Below are positions 18,921-28,694 of a DNA stretch of 64,000 nucleotides, in pieces; within the stretch, counting starts at the first letter, position 1, and every line of letters begins with the position of its first letter. Source of the DNA: Sphingomonas phyllosphaerae (GTDB lineage Bacteria > Pseudomonadota > Alphaproteobacteria > Sphingomonadales > Sphingomonadaceae); the NCBI RefSeq assembly GCF_029623345.1, contig NZ_JAPYKH010000007.1:175953-239952 (forward strand), in the 5' to 3' direction. A program made the position numbers and the translations under genes. Under the pieces are notes generated by a model. That model was not told the origin of the DNA. It did not search any database and worked only from the letters and a program-made list of their open reading frames with translations.

Positions 18921-21161
18921 ATGCGCACGATCGTTTCACAACTCGCGGGGGCGAGCATCCTGGCAGCGGCAACGATGACGCTTGCGAGCACCACCGCGGC
19001 GGCGCAGACCGCGCCCGCCGCGGCGGACGCCAACGCCGACGCCAACGCGGACGGGGCAAGCGAGCGCGAAATCGTCGTCACCGCGACCAAGCGCGACGAG
19101 GCCGCCAGCGACGTCGCCGGCGCGGTCTCGGCGGTGACCCAGGAGAATCTGCAGCGGCTCAACGCGCAGAGCCTATCGGACTATATCACGCGCGTGCCCG
19201 GCGTGGTCTTCAACGACTATCAGCCCGGCGTCTCCGAGGTGGTGATCCGCGGCGTCGCCTCGACCACCTATCACGAGGCCAACCAGGCGACGACGGGCTA
19301 TTACATCAACCAGATCCCGCTGGTGGAGCCGGGCTTCCCGCTCGTCATCCCCGACGTGGACGCGTTCGACGTCAAGCAGGTGGAGGTGCTGCGCGGTCCG
19401 CAGGGCACGCTGTTCGGCTCCTCGTCGCTGGGCGGCGCGGTCAATTACGTCGTCAACGAGGCCGATCCCACCCGGCTCGACGCCGGGGCGGAGGGCATCG
19501 TCTCGAGCACACGGCGCGCGGGCGAGGCGAGCTACGCCGCCAAGGCGATGGTCAACGTGCCGCTGGTCGACGACAAGCTGGCGGTGCGGCTGGTGGCGTT
19601 GCAGCGCTATGACGCGGGGTATCTCGACAATGTCGGCACCGGCGAGAAGGGCAGCAACGACCTGCGCGTGCGCGGCCTGCGCGGCTCGGTGGTGTGGCAG
19701 CCGGGCGCGACGACCAAGCTCGCGGCGCTCGCGATGTACCAGGAATATGACCTCGACGACCAGACCTACGTGCTGTTCGGCGACAATCCCAAGACGTTCG
19801 AGCGGAACACCAACGTCGACGAATATCAGGACACCGAGATCCAGCTGTACAGCCTGCGGCTCGACCAGGAGCTCGGCTTTGCCAACTTCACCGCGATCGG
19901 CAGCTATACGCAGAAGAAGGCGGATCTGGCGTTCGACGATTCGATCTTCCTCGGCATCGACGCGCGCACCGGCACGCCGCAGCTCTCCAGTTCCACCGGC
20001 AAGTCCACCACCTATTATGGTGAGATGCGGCTCGCCTCGAGCGGCACCGGGCCGTTCACCTGGCTGATCGGCGCCAATTACACCAGGCTGCGGTCGGACT
20101 CGACCGACGGCGCGCGGCTCGACGGCATCGCCGATTATATCGATGCCAACCCCGGCGATTTTGCCAATCAGCCGAGCAGCGTGATCGCACCGGGCGACCT
20201 GCTGCGCCGTACCCTCAGCACCAACCGCGTGCGCGAGATCGCCGCTTTCGGCGAGCTGGCCTATACCTTCTTCGACCAGGTGACGCTGACGCTCGGCGGG
20301 CGCGTCTTCCAATATGAGTCGCGCCCGCGCCTGCAGTTCCTGCCCAACGCCGCGCTGATCGCGCCGTTCGACTATCAGCCCGGCTCGCAGAAACAATCGG
20401 GCTTCGTTCCCAAGGTGTCGCTCGCCTACAAGCCGAGCGACCGCTTCACGCTCTACGGGCTCTACTCCGAGGGTTTCCGCATCGGCGGCGTCAACGTGTT
20501 CAGCGCCGCCTCGAATACGCCGCTGACGTTCGGCAGCGACAGCACGCAGAATTACGAGGTCGGTGCCAAGTTCGAGCTGGTGCCGGGCGCGATGTCGTTC
20601 GATATCGCCGCCTTCCACATCAAGTGGAACGACATCCAGTCGCGGCTGTTCACGCCCGTCACCTTCGACGCCTATACCGTCAACGGCGGCGGGGCGAAGA
20701 TCGACGGCGTCGAGCTGTCGCTGGTCTTCCGCCCCACCGCCAACCTGACCTACAGCGCCAACGTCACCTACAATGACGCGCGCCTGTCGGGGCTGCTGCC
20801 CGACAGCAATGCGGCGGGGGGCGGCTACGCCGCGGGCACGCAGCTGCCCGGCGCGTCGGACTGGATCATCGCCAACCAGCTCGACTGGGAGCTGCGGAGC
20901 TCGCCGCTACGGCCGCGCATCGGCATCGCGCACCGCTATCTGTCGGCCGCCCCGGTTGCGTTCGGCGCGACGTTGCAGAAGGGCGACTACAGCCTGGTCG
21001 ACCTCAACGCCGCGATCCGGCTGGGCGACGGCATCGAGGCCGGGGTGTTCGCCAAGAACCTGTTCGACACCTACGGCATCCTCAACGCGCCCTTCTCCTT
21101 CGCCGGCAGCGTCACGCGGCCGCGCACGATCGGCGCCAACCTGCGTTTCGCGCTGCGGTGA
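18921..21161 (+). CDS. TonB-dependent outer-membrane receptor
   Basis: 746-residue TonB receptor. The ATG at 18921 gives a good signal peptide (SILAAATMTLASTTAAAQ); another ATG at 18909 would add four residues. The mature start contains alternating ANADANADGAS before EIVVTATKR, the plug has VEVLRGPQGTLFG and SLGGAVNYV, and the barrel ends in PRTIGANLRFALR. It shares a 185-bp divergent promoter gap with the S9 peptidase operon and overlaps the AraC regulator by four bases (GTGA), so receptor and regulator are probably co-expressed. That pairing suggests a substrate-responsive uptake unit; the ligand is unknown. Confidence 0.93.
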   Translation: MRTIVSQLAGASILAAATMTLASTTAAAQTAPAAADANADANADGASEREIVVTATKRDEAASDVAGAVSAVTQENLQRLNAQSLSDYITRVPGVVFNDYQPGVSEVVIRGVASTTYHEANQATTGYYINQIPLVEPGFPLVIPDVDAFDVKQVEVLRGPQGTLFGSSSLGGAVNYVVNEADPTRLDAGAEGIVSSTRRAGEASYAAKAMVNVPLVDDKLAVRLVALQRYDAGYLDNVGTGEKGSNDLRVRGLRGSVVWQPGATTKLAALAMYQEYDLDDQTYVLFGDNPKTFERNTNVDEYQDTEIQLYSLRLDQELGFANFTAIGSYTQKKADLAFDDSIFLGIDARTGTPQLSSSTGKSTTYYGEMRLASSGTGPFTWLIGANYTRLRSDSTDGARLDGIADYIDANPGDFANQPSSVIAPGDLLRRTLSTNRVREIAAFGELAYTFFDQVTLTLGGRVFQYESRPRLQFLPNAALIAPFDYQPGSQKQSGFVPKVSLAYKPSDRFTLYGLYSEGFRIGGVNVFSAASNTPLTFGSDSTQNYEVGAKFELVPGAMSFDIAAFHIKWNDIQSRLFTPVTFDAYTVNGGGAKIDGVELSLVFRPTANLTYSANVTYNDARLSGLLPDSNAAGGGYAAGTQLPGASDWIIANQLDWELRSSPLRPRIGIAHRYLSAAPVAFGATLQKGDYSLVDLNAAIRLGDGIEAGVFAKNLFDTYGILNAPFSFAGSVTRPRTIGANLRFALR

Positions 21162-22009
21162 GGGGCGGGGCGGCGGCCATCGCGGCAAGCCGGTATGACG
21201 GGCTTGTCCCGGCGCGACGCGCGTGGCAGCTTCGCGACGATGGGGCAGCCAGCATCGTGACCGGGCCGGGCGGCCGCGCGGCACCGCCGGTGCGCGGGCT
21301 CACCGACGAATATGGCGCCGGCTTCGTCGACCCGATGCACGCGCACGACTGGATCCAGGTGCTGTACGCCTGCTCGGGCGTGATGTCGGTGGAGACGCCG
21401 GCGACCAGCTTCGTCGTGCCGCCGCAGCGCGCCTTGTGGCTGCCGGCGGGGCAGCGCCACGAGGTGTCGTGCCGCGGTCCGGTGTCGCTGCGCACGCTCT
21501 ACGTCGACCCCGCGCTCTACCCCGATCCGCCGCCGTGTCGCGTGATCGAGGTGAGCGACTTCCTCAAGGCGCTGATCCTCAAGGTCGTGTCGTTCGGCGC
21601 GGACTATGACGCGAACGGCCACGCCGGGCGCATCGTCGCGGTGCTGCTCGACGAGATCGCCGCCATGCCGCTGGCGCCCTATGGCGCGGTGATGCCGGCC
21701 GACGCGCGCCTGCTGCGCGTCTGCCGCGCGATCCTGGCCCAGCCCGCGGACGACCGCGACGTCGACGATTGGGCGCGCGTCGCGGGCATGGGGCGGCGCA
21801 CCTTCACGCGCGCGTTCAAGCGCGAGACCGGGATGGGGCTGGCGGTGTGGCGGCAGCAGGTACGGCTGATGGAGGCGCTGTCGCTGATGGCGGCGGGGCG
21901 CTCCGTCACGACGATCGCGTTCGACGTCGGCTATGACAGCCCCAGCGCCTTCACCGCGATGTTCCGCCGCGCCTATGGCGTGCCGCCCAGCCTCTACGCG
22001 TTGCCGTGA
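21158..22009 (+). CDS. AraC family transcriptional regulator
   Basis: 283-residue regulator starting with GTG inside the receptor stop (GTGA). The N-terminal half is a cupin-like sensor (DPMHAHDWIQVLYACSG, LPAGQRHEVSCRG), and the C-terminal 100 residues hold two helix-turn-helix units, including RRTFTRAFKRETGMGLAVW and TTIAFDVGYDSPSAFTAMFRR, the classical AraC second-helix signature (shown here only as short segments: VGYDSPSAFTAMFR). Its position behind the TonB receptor suggests it controls the receptor or the divergent S9/deacetylase operon in response to the imported compound. The ligand and the operator are not visible. Confidence 0.92.
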   Translation: MRGGAAAIAASRYDGLVPARRAWQLRDDGAASIVTGPGGRAAPPVRGLTDEYGAGFVDPMHAHDWIQVLYACSGVMSVETPATSFVVPPQRALWLPAGQRHEVSCRGPVSLRTLYVDPALYPDPPPCRVIEVSDFLKALILKVVSFGADYDANGHAGRIVAVLLDEIAAMPLAPYGAVMPADARLLRVCRAILAQPADDRDVDDWARVAGMGRRTFTRAFKRETGMGLAVWRQQVRLMEALSLMAAGRSVTTIAFDVGYDSPSAFTAMFRRAYGVPPSLYALP

Positions 22010-22136
22010 CGCGGCCCGCACGCGCGCATCATCGGCCCGCGCGCATAGGGGCGGCAGGCACGACTCCGTGCGAGAGCGACGGGCGAGAACGAAACAGCGT
22101 GACGGGCCGCGAGCGCCCGCGCGAGGAGCAGGACGC

Positions 22137-23108
22137 ATGACTCTCACCAGCGAGGCGCTCGCCGCGCACGACGACGTCGATCCCGATATCCGGCGCTTCG
22201 TCGTCGCGCTCAACCACGGCTACGGGCAGTTCTCCGACTTCGCCGCGCTGCCGCTGCCCGAGCGCCGCGCCGCCGCGGAGGTGGTGCGCGCGCCGTGGCG
22301 CGCCGGCGGGCCGGTCATGGCCGAGACGCGCGACGGCACGCTCGCCGGCTGCCGCGCGCGCTTCCATTATCCGAGCACGAGCCGCACGCCGCGACCGGCG
22401 CTGCTGTATGTGCATGGCGGCGGCTGGACGATGTTCAGCATCGACACGCACGATCGCTTGATGCGCGAATATGCCGCGCGCGCCGACGTGGTGGTGGTCG
22501 GGATAGACTATAGCCTGTCGCCCGAGGCGCGCTTCCCGGTCGCGCTCGACGAGGTGGTCGCGGCCTATCGCCAGCTGCGCGCCGGTGCGGCCGCGCACGG
22601 CATCGCCGCGGACCGGATCGCGGTGGGCGGCGACTCGGCCGGTGGCAATCTCGCGGTGGCGATGAGCTTGCGGCTGCGCGCGCTGGGCGAGCCGCTGCCC
22701 GCCGCGCTGCTGCTCAACTATGGCGCCTTCGATCCCGCGCCCTCGCCGAGCTACGCGCGCTACGACGGGCCGGCCTATATGCTGACGATCGCGGAGATGG
22801 ACCGGTTCTGGCGCGACTATGCCGGTGAGCCCGCGACGCTCGACGACCCTCTGGTGGTTCCCGCGCGCGCCGACCTGACCGGCCTGCCGCCGACCTTCGT
22901 GACGATCCCCGAGTGCGACATCCTCGCCGACGCCAACCGCGCCATGGCCGAGCGGCTCCATGCCGCCGGGGTCGCGGTCGAGGCGTGCGTCTACCCCGGC
23001 GCGACGCACAGCTTCCTCGAGGCGGTGTCGGTCTCGCCGCTGGCCGACGCGGCGTTCGACGACGCCGCGCGCTGGCTCGCGGCGACGCTGGGGCACGCGC
23101 CGGCGTGA
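22137..23108 (+). CDS. Alpha/beta hydrolase, hormone-sensitive-lipase family
   Basis: 323-residue carboxylesterase of the bacterial HSL family. The oxyanion loop is HGGGW (93-97), the nucleophile Ser167 is in GGDSAGGN, the acid is likely in PECDILADAN and the His in ATHSF. No signal peptide is present, so it acts in the cytoplasm on short-chain esters. The ATG at 22137 follows GAGGAGCAGGAC. Its stop overlaps the GTG start of the PaiB-like gene, so the two form a coupled pair downstream of the AraC gene. Substrate unknown. Confidence 0.9.
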   Translation: MTLTSEALAAHDDVDPDIRRFVVALNHGYGQFSDFAALPLPERRAAAEVVRAPWRAGGPVMAETRDGTLAGCRARFHYPSTSRTPRPALLYVHGGGWTMFSIDTHDRLMREYAARADVVVVGIDYSLSPEARFPVALDEVVAAYRQLRAGAAAHGIAADRIAVGGDSAGGNLAVAMSLRLRALGEPLPAALLLNYGAFDPAPSPSYARYDGPAYMLTIAEMDRFWRDYAGEPATLDDPLVVPARADLTGLPPTFVTIPECDILADANRAMAERLHAAGVAVEACVYPGATHSFLEAVSVSPLADAAFDDAARWLAATLGHAPA

Positions 23109-23689
23109 GCTTCGTCCCGCTCTCGCCGGACGAGATCGGCAGGCTGATCCGCGACCACCCGCTCGCCTGGGTGGTATCGGACGACCGCGACGCCACGCTG
23201 CTCCCGCTCATCGCCGAGTGTGACGCCGAGGGCACGCCGGTGGCGCTGGTCGGCCATTATCCCCGCCGCAACCCGCAGGTCGCCGCGTTCGAGCGTGACC
23301 CGCAGGCGCTGATCCTGTTCCGCGGCCCCGAGGGCTATGTCTCGCCGCGGCTGGTGTCGAATGCGACCTGGGGCGCGACGTGGAATTACGCCGCGCTGCG
23401 GATCGTCGCCACGCTCGCCTTCGTGCCGGAAGAAACCGAGGACGCGCTGCGCCGCCTCGCCGCGCAGCTCGAGCCCGCCGGCGGGTGGCGGCCCGAGCAG
23501 ATGGGCGCGCGCTTCGACGCGCTCGCGCGCCACGTCGTCGCCTTCCGCGCGCGGATCGTCTCGTGCGAGCCGCAGTTCAAGCTGGGCCAGGACGAGCGCG
23601 CGGCGACCTTCGCCGAGATCGTCGCCGGGCACACCGACGCGGCGCTGGTCGCCGCCATGCTGAGGAACCGTCCCGACGATGCGCGCTGA
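23105..23689 (+). CDS. FMN-binding negative transcriptional regulator-like protein (PaiB family)
   Basis: 194-residue split-barrel flavin-binding protein of the PaiB family. Starting at the GTG at 23105 it reads SFVPLSPDEIGRLIRDHPLAW, the usual family opening; further landmarks are HYPRRNPQ, LILFRGPEGYVSP and the C-terminal FKLGQDERAAT (short family signatures). Bacillus PaiB was described as a repressor of sporulation and protease genes, but most members are probably flavin-dependent enzymes or heme-utilisation relatives. It overlaps the upstream esterase by four bases. A transporter remnant lies directly downstream. Confidence 0.85.
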   Translation: MSFVPLSPDEIGRLIRDHPLAWVVSDDRDATLLPLIAECDAEGTPVALVGHYPRRNPQVAAFERDPQALILFRGPEGYVSPRLVSNATWGATWNYAALRIVATLAFVPEETEDALRRLAAQLEPAGGWRPEQMGARFDALARHVVAFRARIVSCEPQFKLGQDERAATFAEIVAGHTDAALVAAMLRNRPDDAR

Positions 23690-23920
23690 CCGCGCCCCGG
23701 CCCGATCGAACGCGATCACGCCCGCGTGCTGAGCGGTCCCTCGGCGCGGATCCTCGCCGGGCTGCTCCCGTTGCTGCTGGCGATCGGGACGGTGCCCGAC
23801 ATCTTCCGCACGCTCGGCAACGTTACCGCCGACCTGGCGGTGCTGCGCATCGTCGGCGCGCGCGGTTCCGTCGCGACGTCGCCGCGCGGCGACGACCGCC
23901 TTGCGCGGGACAGGCGATGA
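23690..23920 (+). pseudogene. C-terminal remnant of a DAACS (SLC1-type) dicarboxylate/amino acid:cation symporter
   Basis: The frame at 23690-23920 encodes a hydrophobic stretch (LAGLLPLLLAIGT) followed by VPDIFRTLGNVTADLAV. The pattern D-x-x-R-T-x-x-N-V-x-x-D is the substrate- and sodium-binding signature of the last transmembrane helix of DAACS symporters (glutamate and C4-dicarboxylate carriers). The remaining seven helices are absent: the preceding sequence is the end of the PaiB-like gene. I therefore read it as a decayed 3' end left by a deletion. The only possible start is a GTG at 23726, without a clear ribosome site. Confidence 0.6.
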
Positions 23921-23960
23921 TAGCACGGGCTACCGCCCGGGGTGTGCGACGTTCCCCCCG

Positions 23961-25466
23961 ATGACGATCCCGCGCCTTCCCCTCGCTGCCGGCATGGCTG
24001 TGGTTGCGGCGATGTCGTCCGCCGCGGCGCCGGCGCCGCGGGACGCCGTGGCCGCGCTGGTGCCGCAGCCGACCGACCGGGCGCGCCTCTTCGTCCTGAC
24101 CGACATCGGCAACGAGCCGGACGACCAGATGTCGCTCGTCCGCCTGCTGCTCTACGCGCAGGCGATCGACATCGAGGGGCTCGCCGCGGTCACCTCGACC
24201 TGGCTGCGCACCACGACGAACGCGCCCACGCTGCGTGCGATCGTCGCGGACTATGGCGCCGTGCGCCCGCAGCTGGTGCGCCACGCCCGGGGATGGCCGA
24301 CCGCGGACGAACTGCTCGGGCGCGTCGTCGAGGGGGTTCCCCTTTATGGCATGGCGGGGGTGGGCGAGGGCCATGCCTCCGCGGCGTCCCGCGCGATCAT
24401 CGCCGCGGCCGACCGCGCCGACGCGCGGCCGCTGTGGATCAGCGCCTGGGGCGGCACCAACGCGTTGGCGCAGGCGCTCTACGACGTGCGGCGGACGCGA
24501 TCGCCCGACGCGCTGCGCGCGTTCGTGTCGCGGCTGCGCGTCTATGCCATTGCCGACCAGGACGATTCGGGCGCGTGGATCCGGCGCGAGTTCCCCGACC
24601 TGTTCTTCATCGTCTCGCCCTCGTCGCAGGACAGCGGTGACTATGCGGCGGCGACCTGGACCGGGATCAGCGGCGATGTCTTCTACCGCAACGGCGCGGG
24701 GGCCGACGCGCGCACGGTGACCAATGGCTGGCTCGACCGTCACATCCGCGGCGACCGGCCGCTCGCCCGGCATTACCTGCGCTTTGCCTATATCATGGAA
24801 GGCGACACGCCGGCCTTTCTCGGACTGATCCCGAACGGGCTCAACCGCCAGGACCAGCCCGACTGGGGCGGCTGGGGCGGGCGCTACGTGCTTCGCCGTC
24901 CCGCCGGCGAGACCCGCGCGATCTGGACGCAGGGCAGCGACGACACGCTGCGGCTGAGCTCGCGCGACACGGTGTTCGGCCGCGACGGCCGGTCCCACGT
25001 CTCGGATCAGGCGACGATCTGGCGCTGGCGCACTGCCTTCCAGCATGATTTCGCGGCACGGATGGCCTGGACGTACCGCCCCTGGAGCGGCGCCAATCAC
25101 GCTCCGCTCGCCGCCATCGACGGCGATACCGGCACGGCGACGGTGCGGCGCGACGTCCGGCTGGGGCAGACGCTGCGGCTCGACGCGAGCGCCAGCGCGG
25201 ATCCCGACCGCGGTCGGCTGCGCTACCGCTGGTACGCCTATCCCGAGGCGGGGCAGCCCGCGGGGCAGCGGTCCGCGGTGGTGACGATCGCGGGCGCGGA
25301 CCGCGCGATTGCTGCGATCACGCCGACGCGGCTCTGCGACGCGCCGTGGCCGACGCGCGCGGCGAAGTGCGATCGCGGCACGATCCACGTCGTGCTGGAG
25401 GTGACCGATGACGGCTTGCCGAGCCTGACCAGCTACCGCCGGATCATCCTGTCGGTGAGCCGCTGA
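23961..25466 (+). CDS. DUF1593 (nucleoside hydrolase-like) secreted protein
   Basis: 501-residue exported protein. A signal peptide (PLAAGMAVVAAMSSAAAPA) is followed by a DUF1593 domain, whose fold resembles nucleoside hydrolases: LFVLTDIGNEPDDQMSLVRL carries the Asp cluster that binds calcium in that fold (short form DIGNEPDDQ), and later segments are ISAWGGTNALAQAL and FFIVSPSSQDSGDY. The C-terminal 130 residues are a beta-sandwich (LRLDASASADPDRG) like the Sde0182 C-domain of marine cellulose-binding proteins. Carbohydrate or nucleoside hydrolysis in the periplasm is plausible but unproven. It converges with the large TonB receptor at 25566 across a hairpin. Confidence 0.85.
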   Translation: MTIPRLPLAAGMAVVAAMSSAAAPAPRDAVAALVPQPTDRARLFVLTDIGNEPDDQMSLVRLLLYAQAIDIEGLAAVTSTWLRTTTNAPTLRAIVADYGAVRPQLVRHARGWPTADELLGRVVEGVPLYGMAGVGEGHASAASRAIIAAADRADARPLWISAWGGTNALAQALYDVRRTRSPDALRAFVSRLRVYAIADQDDSGAWIRREFPDLFFIVSPSSQDSGDYAAATWTGISGDVFYRNGAGADARTVTNGWLDRHIRGDRPLARHYLRFAYIMEGDTPAFLGLIPNGLNRQDQPDWGGWGGRYVLRRPAGETRAIWTQGSDDTLRLSSRDTVFGRDGRSHVSDQATIWRWRTAFQHDFAARMAWTYRPWSGANHAPLAAIDGDTGTATVRRDVRLGQTLRLDASASADPDRGRLRYRWYAYPEAGQPAGQRSAVVTIAGADRAIAAITPTRLCDAPWPTRAAKCDRGTIHVVLEVTDDGLPSLTSYRRIILSVSR

Positions 25467-25505
25467 GAGCGGGACGCCCGGCCGCGGCCGCGCGTGCCTT
25501 CGAGA

Positions 25506-25542
25506 ACAAAAATTGGCTCCCGAGGAATGTCCTCGGGAGCCA
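25506..25542 (-). terminator. Intrinsic terminator of the large TonB receptor gene
   Basis: A perfect 13-bp stem (TGGCTCCCGAGGA/TCCTCGGGAGCCA) with a three-base loop lies 24 bp after the minus-strand stop at 25566. Read on the minus strand it is followed by ATTTTTGTTC, a good T-run. It may also stop plus-strand transcripts from the DUF1593 gene. Confidence 0.85.
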
Positions 25543-25565
25543 GGGCAAGGCCAAGGGGAAGCGGC

Positions 25566-28500
25566 CTAGAGGGTGAGGCGCAGGCCGAGACGGAAGGTGC
25601 GGCCGAGCACGTCGTACAACACCGGGTTGAACCCGTAGGTCACGCCGTTCTGCGGCGAGGGTTCGGGCGCCTTGTTGAAGAGATTGTCCACCTTGGCGTA
25701 AGCGGAAATGCTCTTGCTGATGTTGAACGAGCCGCCCAAGTCGACGTACAGCGCGCCCGGCATCGTGTTGTCGCTGATCGTGGAGATGTTGCCGGTCGGG
25801 TCGGGAGCGGGGCAGCTGCCCGGATCGCACTCGATATATTCGTTCGAGTAGACGCCGTCCGAGAACCAGCGCTCGGTCACCGACAGCGAGAAGTCGTCCG
25901 TGTCCCAGCTCTGGATCGCGAACACCTTCCAGTCGGGCACGTTGCCGCGATTGTTGCCGGCCTGTTCGGTCGGGATCGTGCCGGGCAGCCCGGACGTCTC
26001 GGTATAATGCAGCGTGCGCGTGGCGAGGCCGCGGATGGTGAACGAGCCGGGCATGCCGATCCCGCTCAACGGCCGGCGATAGCTCGCCTCGATGTCGAAG
26101 CCGTTGGTGCGGACGCGCGCGAAGTTGAACAGCTGCTCGTTGACGAACAGTGGCCCGGCGGCGGTGTCGAGATTGAAGGAGGAGCAGAACTGCGCGATGT
26201 TCTGCAGGAAGCATTGGTTGATCGCCGACTGGCCGGTGAACGGCGTGATGATGCCTTCCACCTTGATGTTGTAATAGTCGAACGAAGCGCTGAAGCCCGG
26301 CAGGAACCCGGCGGCGGCGCCGTCGAAGACGATGCCGCCGGTGGTGTTGCGCGAGGTCTCCGGCTTCAGCGCGGTGTTGCCGATCGTGTTCGACGGCGCC
26401 TGGACGAACTGCCCCGCGGTCGGCGAGCTGCCGGGCGCGCGCGGATCGAGGAAGGTGGCGTTGGCGAAGGTCGGCGTGCGGAACAGCTCGGACAGATTGG
26501 GCGCGCGCACGTCGCGCGAGGTCACGCCGCGCAGCTTGATGCCGGTGAGCGGCGTGTCCCAGGTGCCGCCGACCTTCCAGCTCGTGATCCAGCCCGAGGT
26601 GCTGTAGCGCGTCTGGCGGATGCCGGCGTTGATGTTGGCGCGGCCGATCTGGTCCTCGTTCGAGATGGGGATGTCGAGCTCGAGGAAGCCCTCGTGCACG
26701 TTGTACCGGCCCGTGCCGTTCTTGTAGTTGCCGGCGTACCAATTGCCGCCGGTGCGCGTGTTCTGCGTCGGGTCGGCGGGATAGTCGCTGGTGTTCGGGT
26801 TCTCCGCGCTGACGCCGTTGCCGTAGGGATCGGCCTTGGTGCGGTACCATTCGCGACGATATTCATAGCCGAAGGCGATCGACAGCGGGCCCGCCCAGGT
26901 CGAGACCGGCTGGCCGTTGAAGCTGATCGCGCCGGCGTTCTGCGTCGACCAGGTGTGCTGATAGGGGCCGATCGCTGGCTTGACGTAGTTGAGCGCGGCC
27001 TCGGTCACGCCGCCGTCGCCGATGATGTTGAGCGGGACGCAGCCGGCGGCGCGCGCCGCTGCATTGGCGCAGCCGATCGTGCCGTTGGGCAGCCGCACCG
27101 CCTGGTAGGCCGCACGGAAGCGCGAGATGTTGAGCATGTTGTCGACGTGGAGGTCGGTGTAGTTGCGCCCGTATTCGTAGTAAGCGTCATAGCTCCACTC
27201 GGTGCCGAGACCGCGGAACTTGCCGTTGGCGCCGACGACGTAGCGCAGGTTGGTGCGCACCGGCTTGACCTCGATGAAGTCGCCGAGCTGCGCCAGCGCC
27301 GAGCCGTACTGGAACTGGGTGATGCCCGCGTTGGTGCAGGCCTGCTGGATCGACTGCGGCACGAACGGATTGGCGTTCGCGTTGTTGAGGCCGCACTGGA
27401 TCGTCAGATTGGCCTGCTGGGCGTAGCCCGGGTTGGGCGAGTTCTCCGAGCTGACGCGCGACCCGTTGAACGAGAAGTACACCTCGTTGTTGGGCGCGAA
27501 GTCGAAGCCGACGCGCGAGTAGTAGTTATAGCGCTCCAGCTTGGAGGCGAGGCTGGTGCCCGCGCCGACCACGCCGCTGGTGTCGCCACCCGAGCAGAAG
27601 GAGGGCGTGCAGCCGGTCACCGCGCCGGTCCCGGTGGGTACGCCGTTGGAGCCGTACTGGAACTGATAGGGCTGGCCGTTGGCGCCGAACGCAATGCCCT
27701 GGAGCGGGCCGGAGGTGATCAGGCCGAACTTCGAATATTGATATTGCTGCGCGTTCTGGATGTAGAAGATGCGCGGCTGGCCCGCGGGCGTGTTGGTCAC
27801 GCCGGTCTGGACGAAGGCGGGCGAATTGTACCAGTCGCGGCCGTTGGCGCCGACGATGCCGAAGCCCGGGTTGGGCACGCCGCCCTGCCGGCCATATTCG
27901 GCGCTGACCACGACGTGGAGGCGATCCTCGTAATAGCTGTTGCCCCAGGCCGCCTGCGCGGTGACGCCGGCGTCGTCACCATAAGTGGTGATGCTGCCCT
28001 GGACGTTCGCCTTGAAGCCCTTGAAGCGCTTGTCGGTGATGAAGTTGACCACGCCGCCGACCGCGTCCGACCCGTAGGACGCCGAGGCGCCGCCGTTGAC
28101 GACGTCGACGCGCTGCACGAGCAGCTGCGGGAACTGGCTGACATCGGGCACGCCCGAGTAATTGGCGCCGACGAAGCGCTGGCCGTCGAGCAGCGTCAGC
28201 GTGCGGATCGCGCCAAGCCCGCGCAGCGAGAAGGAGCTCAGCCCCTGGATGCCGCTCGACGTGCTGCCCACCGAGGTGGCGCGCCCGGTCGATCCCTGAA
28301 GGGACGGCAGCTGCGTGACCGCGTTGAAGATGTTGGGCTGCGCCAGCCGCTGCAGATCGGCCGCGCCGATGACCTGGGTCGGGGTCGGCGCGTTGAAGCC
28401 GCTCGAGGTGATGCGCGAGCCCGTGACGATGATGTCGCTGCCCGGTTCGGCGGCGGGATCGGGCTGGTCGACCGTGGCGGCGCTGTCGGCGGTGGCGGGG

Positions 28501-28694
28501 TCGGCGCCCGACGGCGTCGCCGCCGCCGAGCCGGGCTGGGTCGTCGGCGAGGGGGGCGTCTGAGTCGCGGGCTCGGTCTGTGCCTGTGCCGGCATCGCCA
28601 GCGCCATCGCGAGTGCCACACCGCTCGCCGCCATCAGTGTGCCGCGGCGACACGCAATGGTGCCACGCCGAAGCTTCATCTCGAACGCCATCAT
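25566..28694 (-). CDS. Large TonB-dependent outer-membrane receptor
   Basis: 1042-residue TonB receptor of the long subtype used for peptides, glycans or aromatic polymers. The ATG at 28694 follows GAGAGGGG by seven bases and gives a signal peptide ending AMPAQAQ. A Thr/Pro/Ala-rich linker precedes the plug (DIIVTGSRI, QRVDVVNGGASASYGSDAVGGVVNFI in short: ASYGSDAVGG). The barrel has several cysteine-containing loops and ends in RTFRLGLRLTL. This ASYGSDAVGGV plug form is the sphingomonad and Xanthomonas type without the RGPQGT motif. It is the outer-membrane entry point of the neighbouring PQQ/CoA island, on the same strand as the PQQ dehydrogenase upstream but separated by 430 bp. Confidence 0.93.
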   Translation of the reverse strand: MMAFEMKLRRGTIACRRGTLMAASGVALAMALAMPAQAQTEPATQTPPSPTTQPGSAAATPSGADPATADSAATVDQPDPAAEPGSDIIVTGSRITSSGFNAPTPTQVIGAADLQRLAQPNIFNAVTQLPSLQGSTGRATSVGSTSSGIQGLSSFSLRGLGAIRTLTLLDGQRFVGANYSGVPDVSQFPQLLVQRVDVVNGGASASYGSDAVGGVVNFITDKRFKGFKANVQGSITTYGDDAGVTAQAAWGNSYYEDRLHVVVSAEYGRQGGVPNPGFGIVGANGRDWYNSPAFVQTGVTNTPAGQPRIFYIQNAQQYQYSKFGLITSGPLQGIAFGANGQPYQFQYGSNGVPTGTGAVTGCTPSFCSGGDTSGVVGAGTSLASKLERYNYYSRVGFDFAPNNEVYFSFNGSRVSSENSPNPGYAQQANLTIQCGLNNANANPFVPQSIQQACTNAGITQFQYGSALAQLGDFIEVKPVRTNLRYVVGANGKFRGLGTEWSYDAYYEYGRNYTDLHVDNMLNISRFRAAYQAVRLPNGTIGCANAAARAAGCVPLNIIGDGGVTEAALNYVKPAIGPYQHTWSTQNAGAISFNGQPVSTWAGPLSIAFGYEYRREWYRTKADPYGNGVSAENPNTSDYPADPTQNTRTGGNWYAGNYKNGTGRYNVHEGFLELDIPISNEDQIGRANINAGIRQTRYSTSGWITSWKVGGTWDTPLTGIKLRGVTSRDVRAPNLSELFRTPTFANATFLDPRAPGSSPTAGQFVQAPSNTIGNTALKPETSRNTTGGIVFDGAAAGFLPGFSASFDYYNIKVEGIITPFTGQSAINQCFLQNIAQFCSSFNLDTAAGPLFVNEQLFNFARVRTNGFDIEASYRRPLSGIGMPGSFTIRGLATRTLHYTETSGLPGTIPTEQAGNNRGNVPDWKVFAIQSWDTDDFSLSVTERWFSDGVYSNEYIECDPGSCPAPDPTGNISTISDNTMPGALYVDLGGSFNISKSISAYAKVDNLFNKAPEPSPQNGVTYGFNPVLYDVLGRTFRLGLRLTL

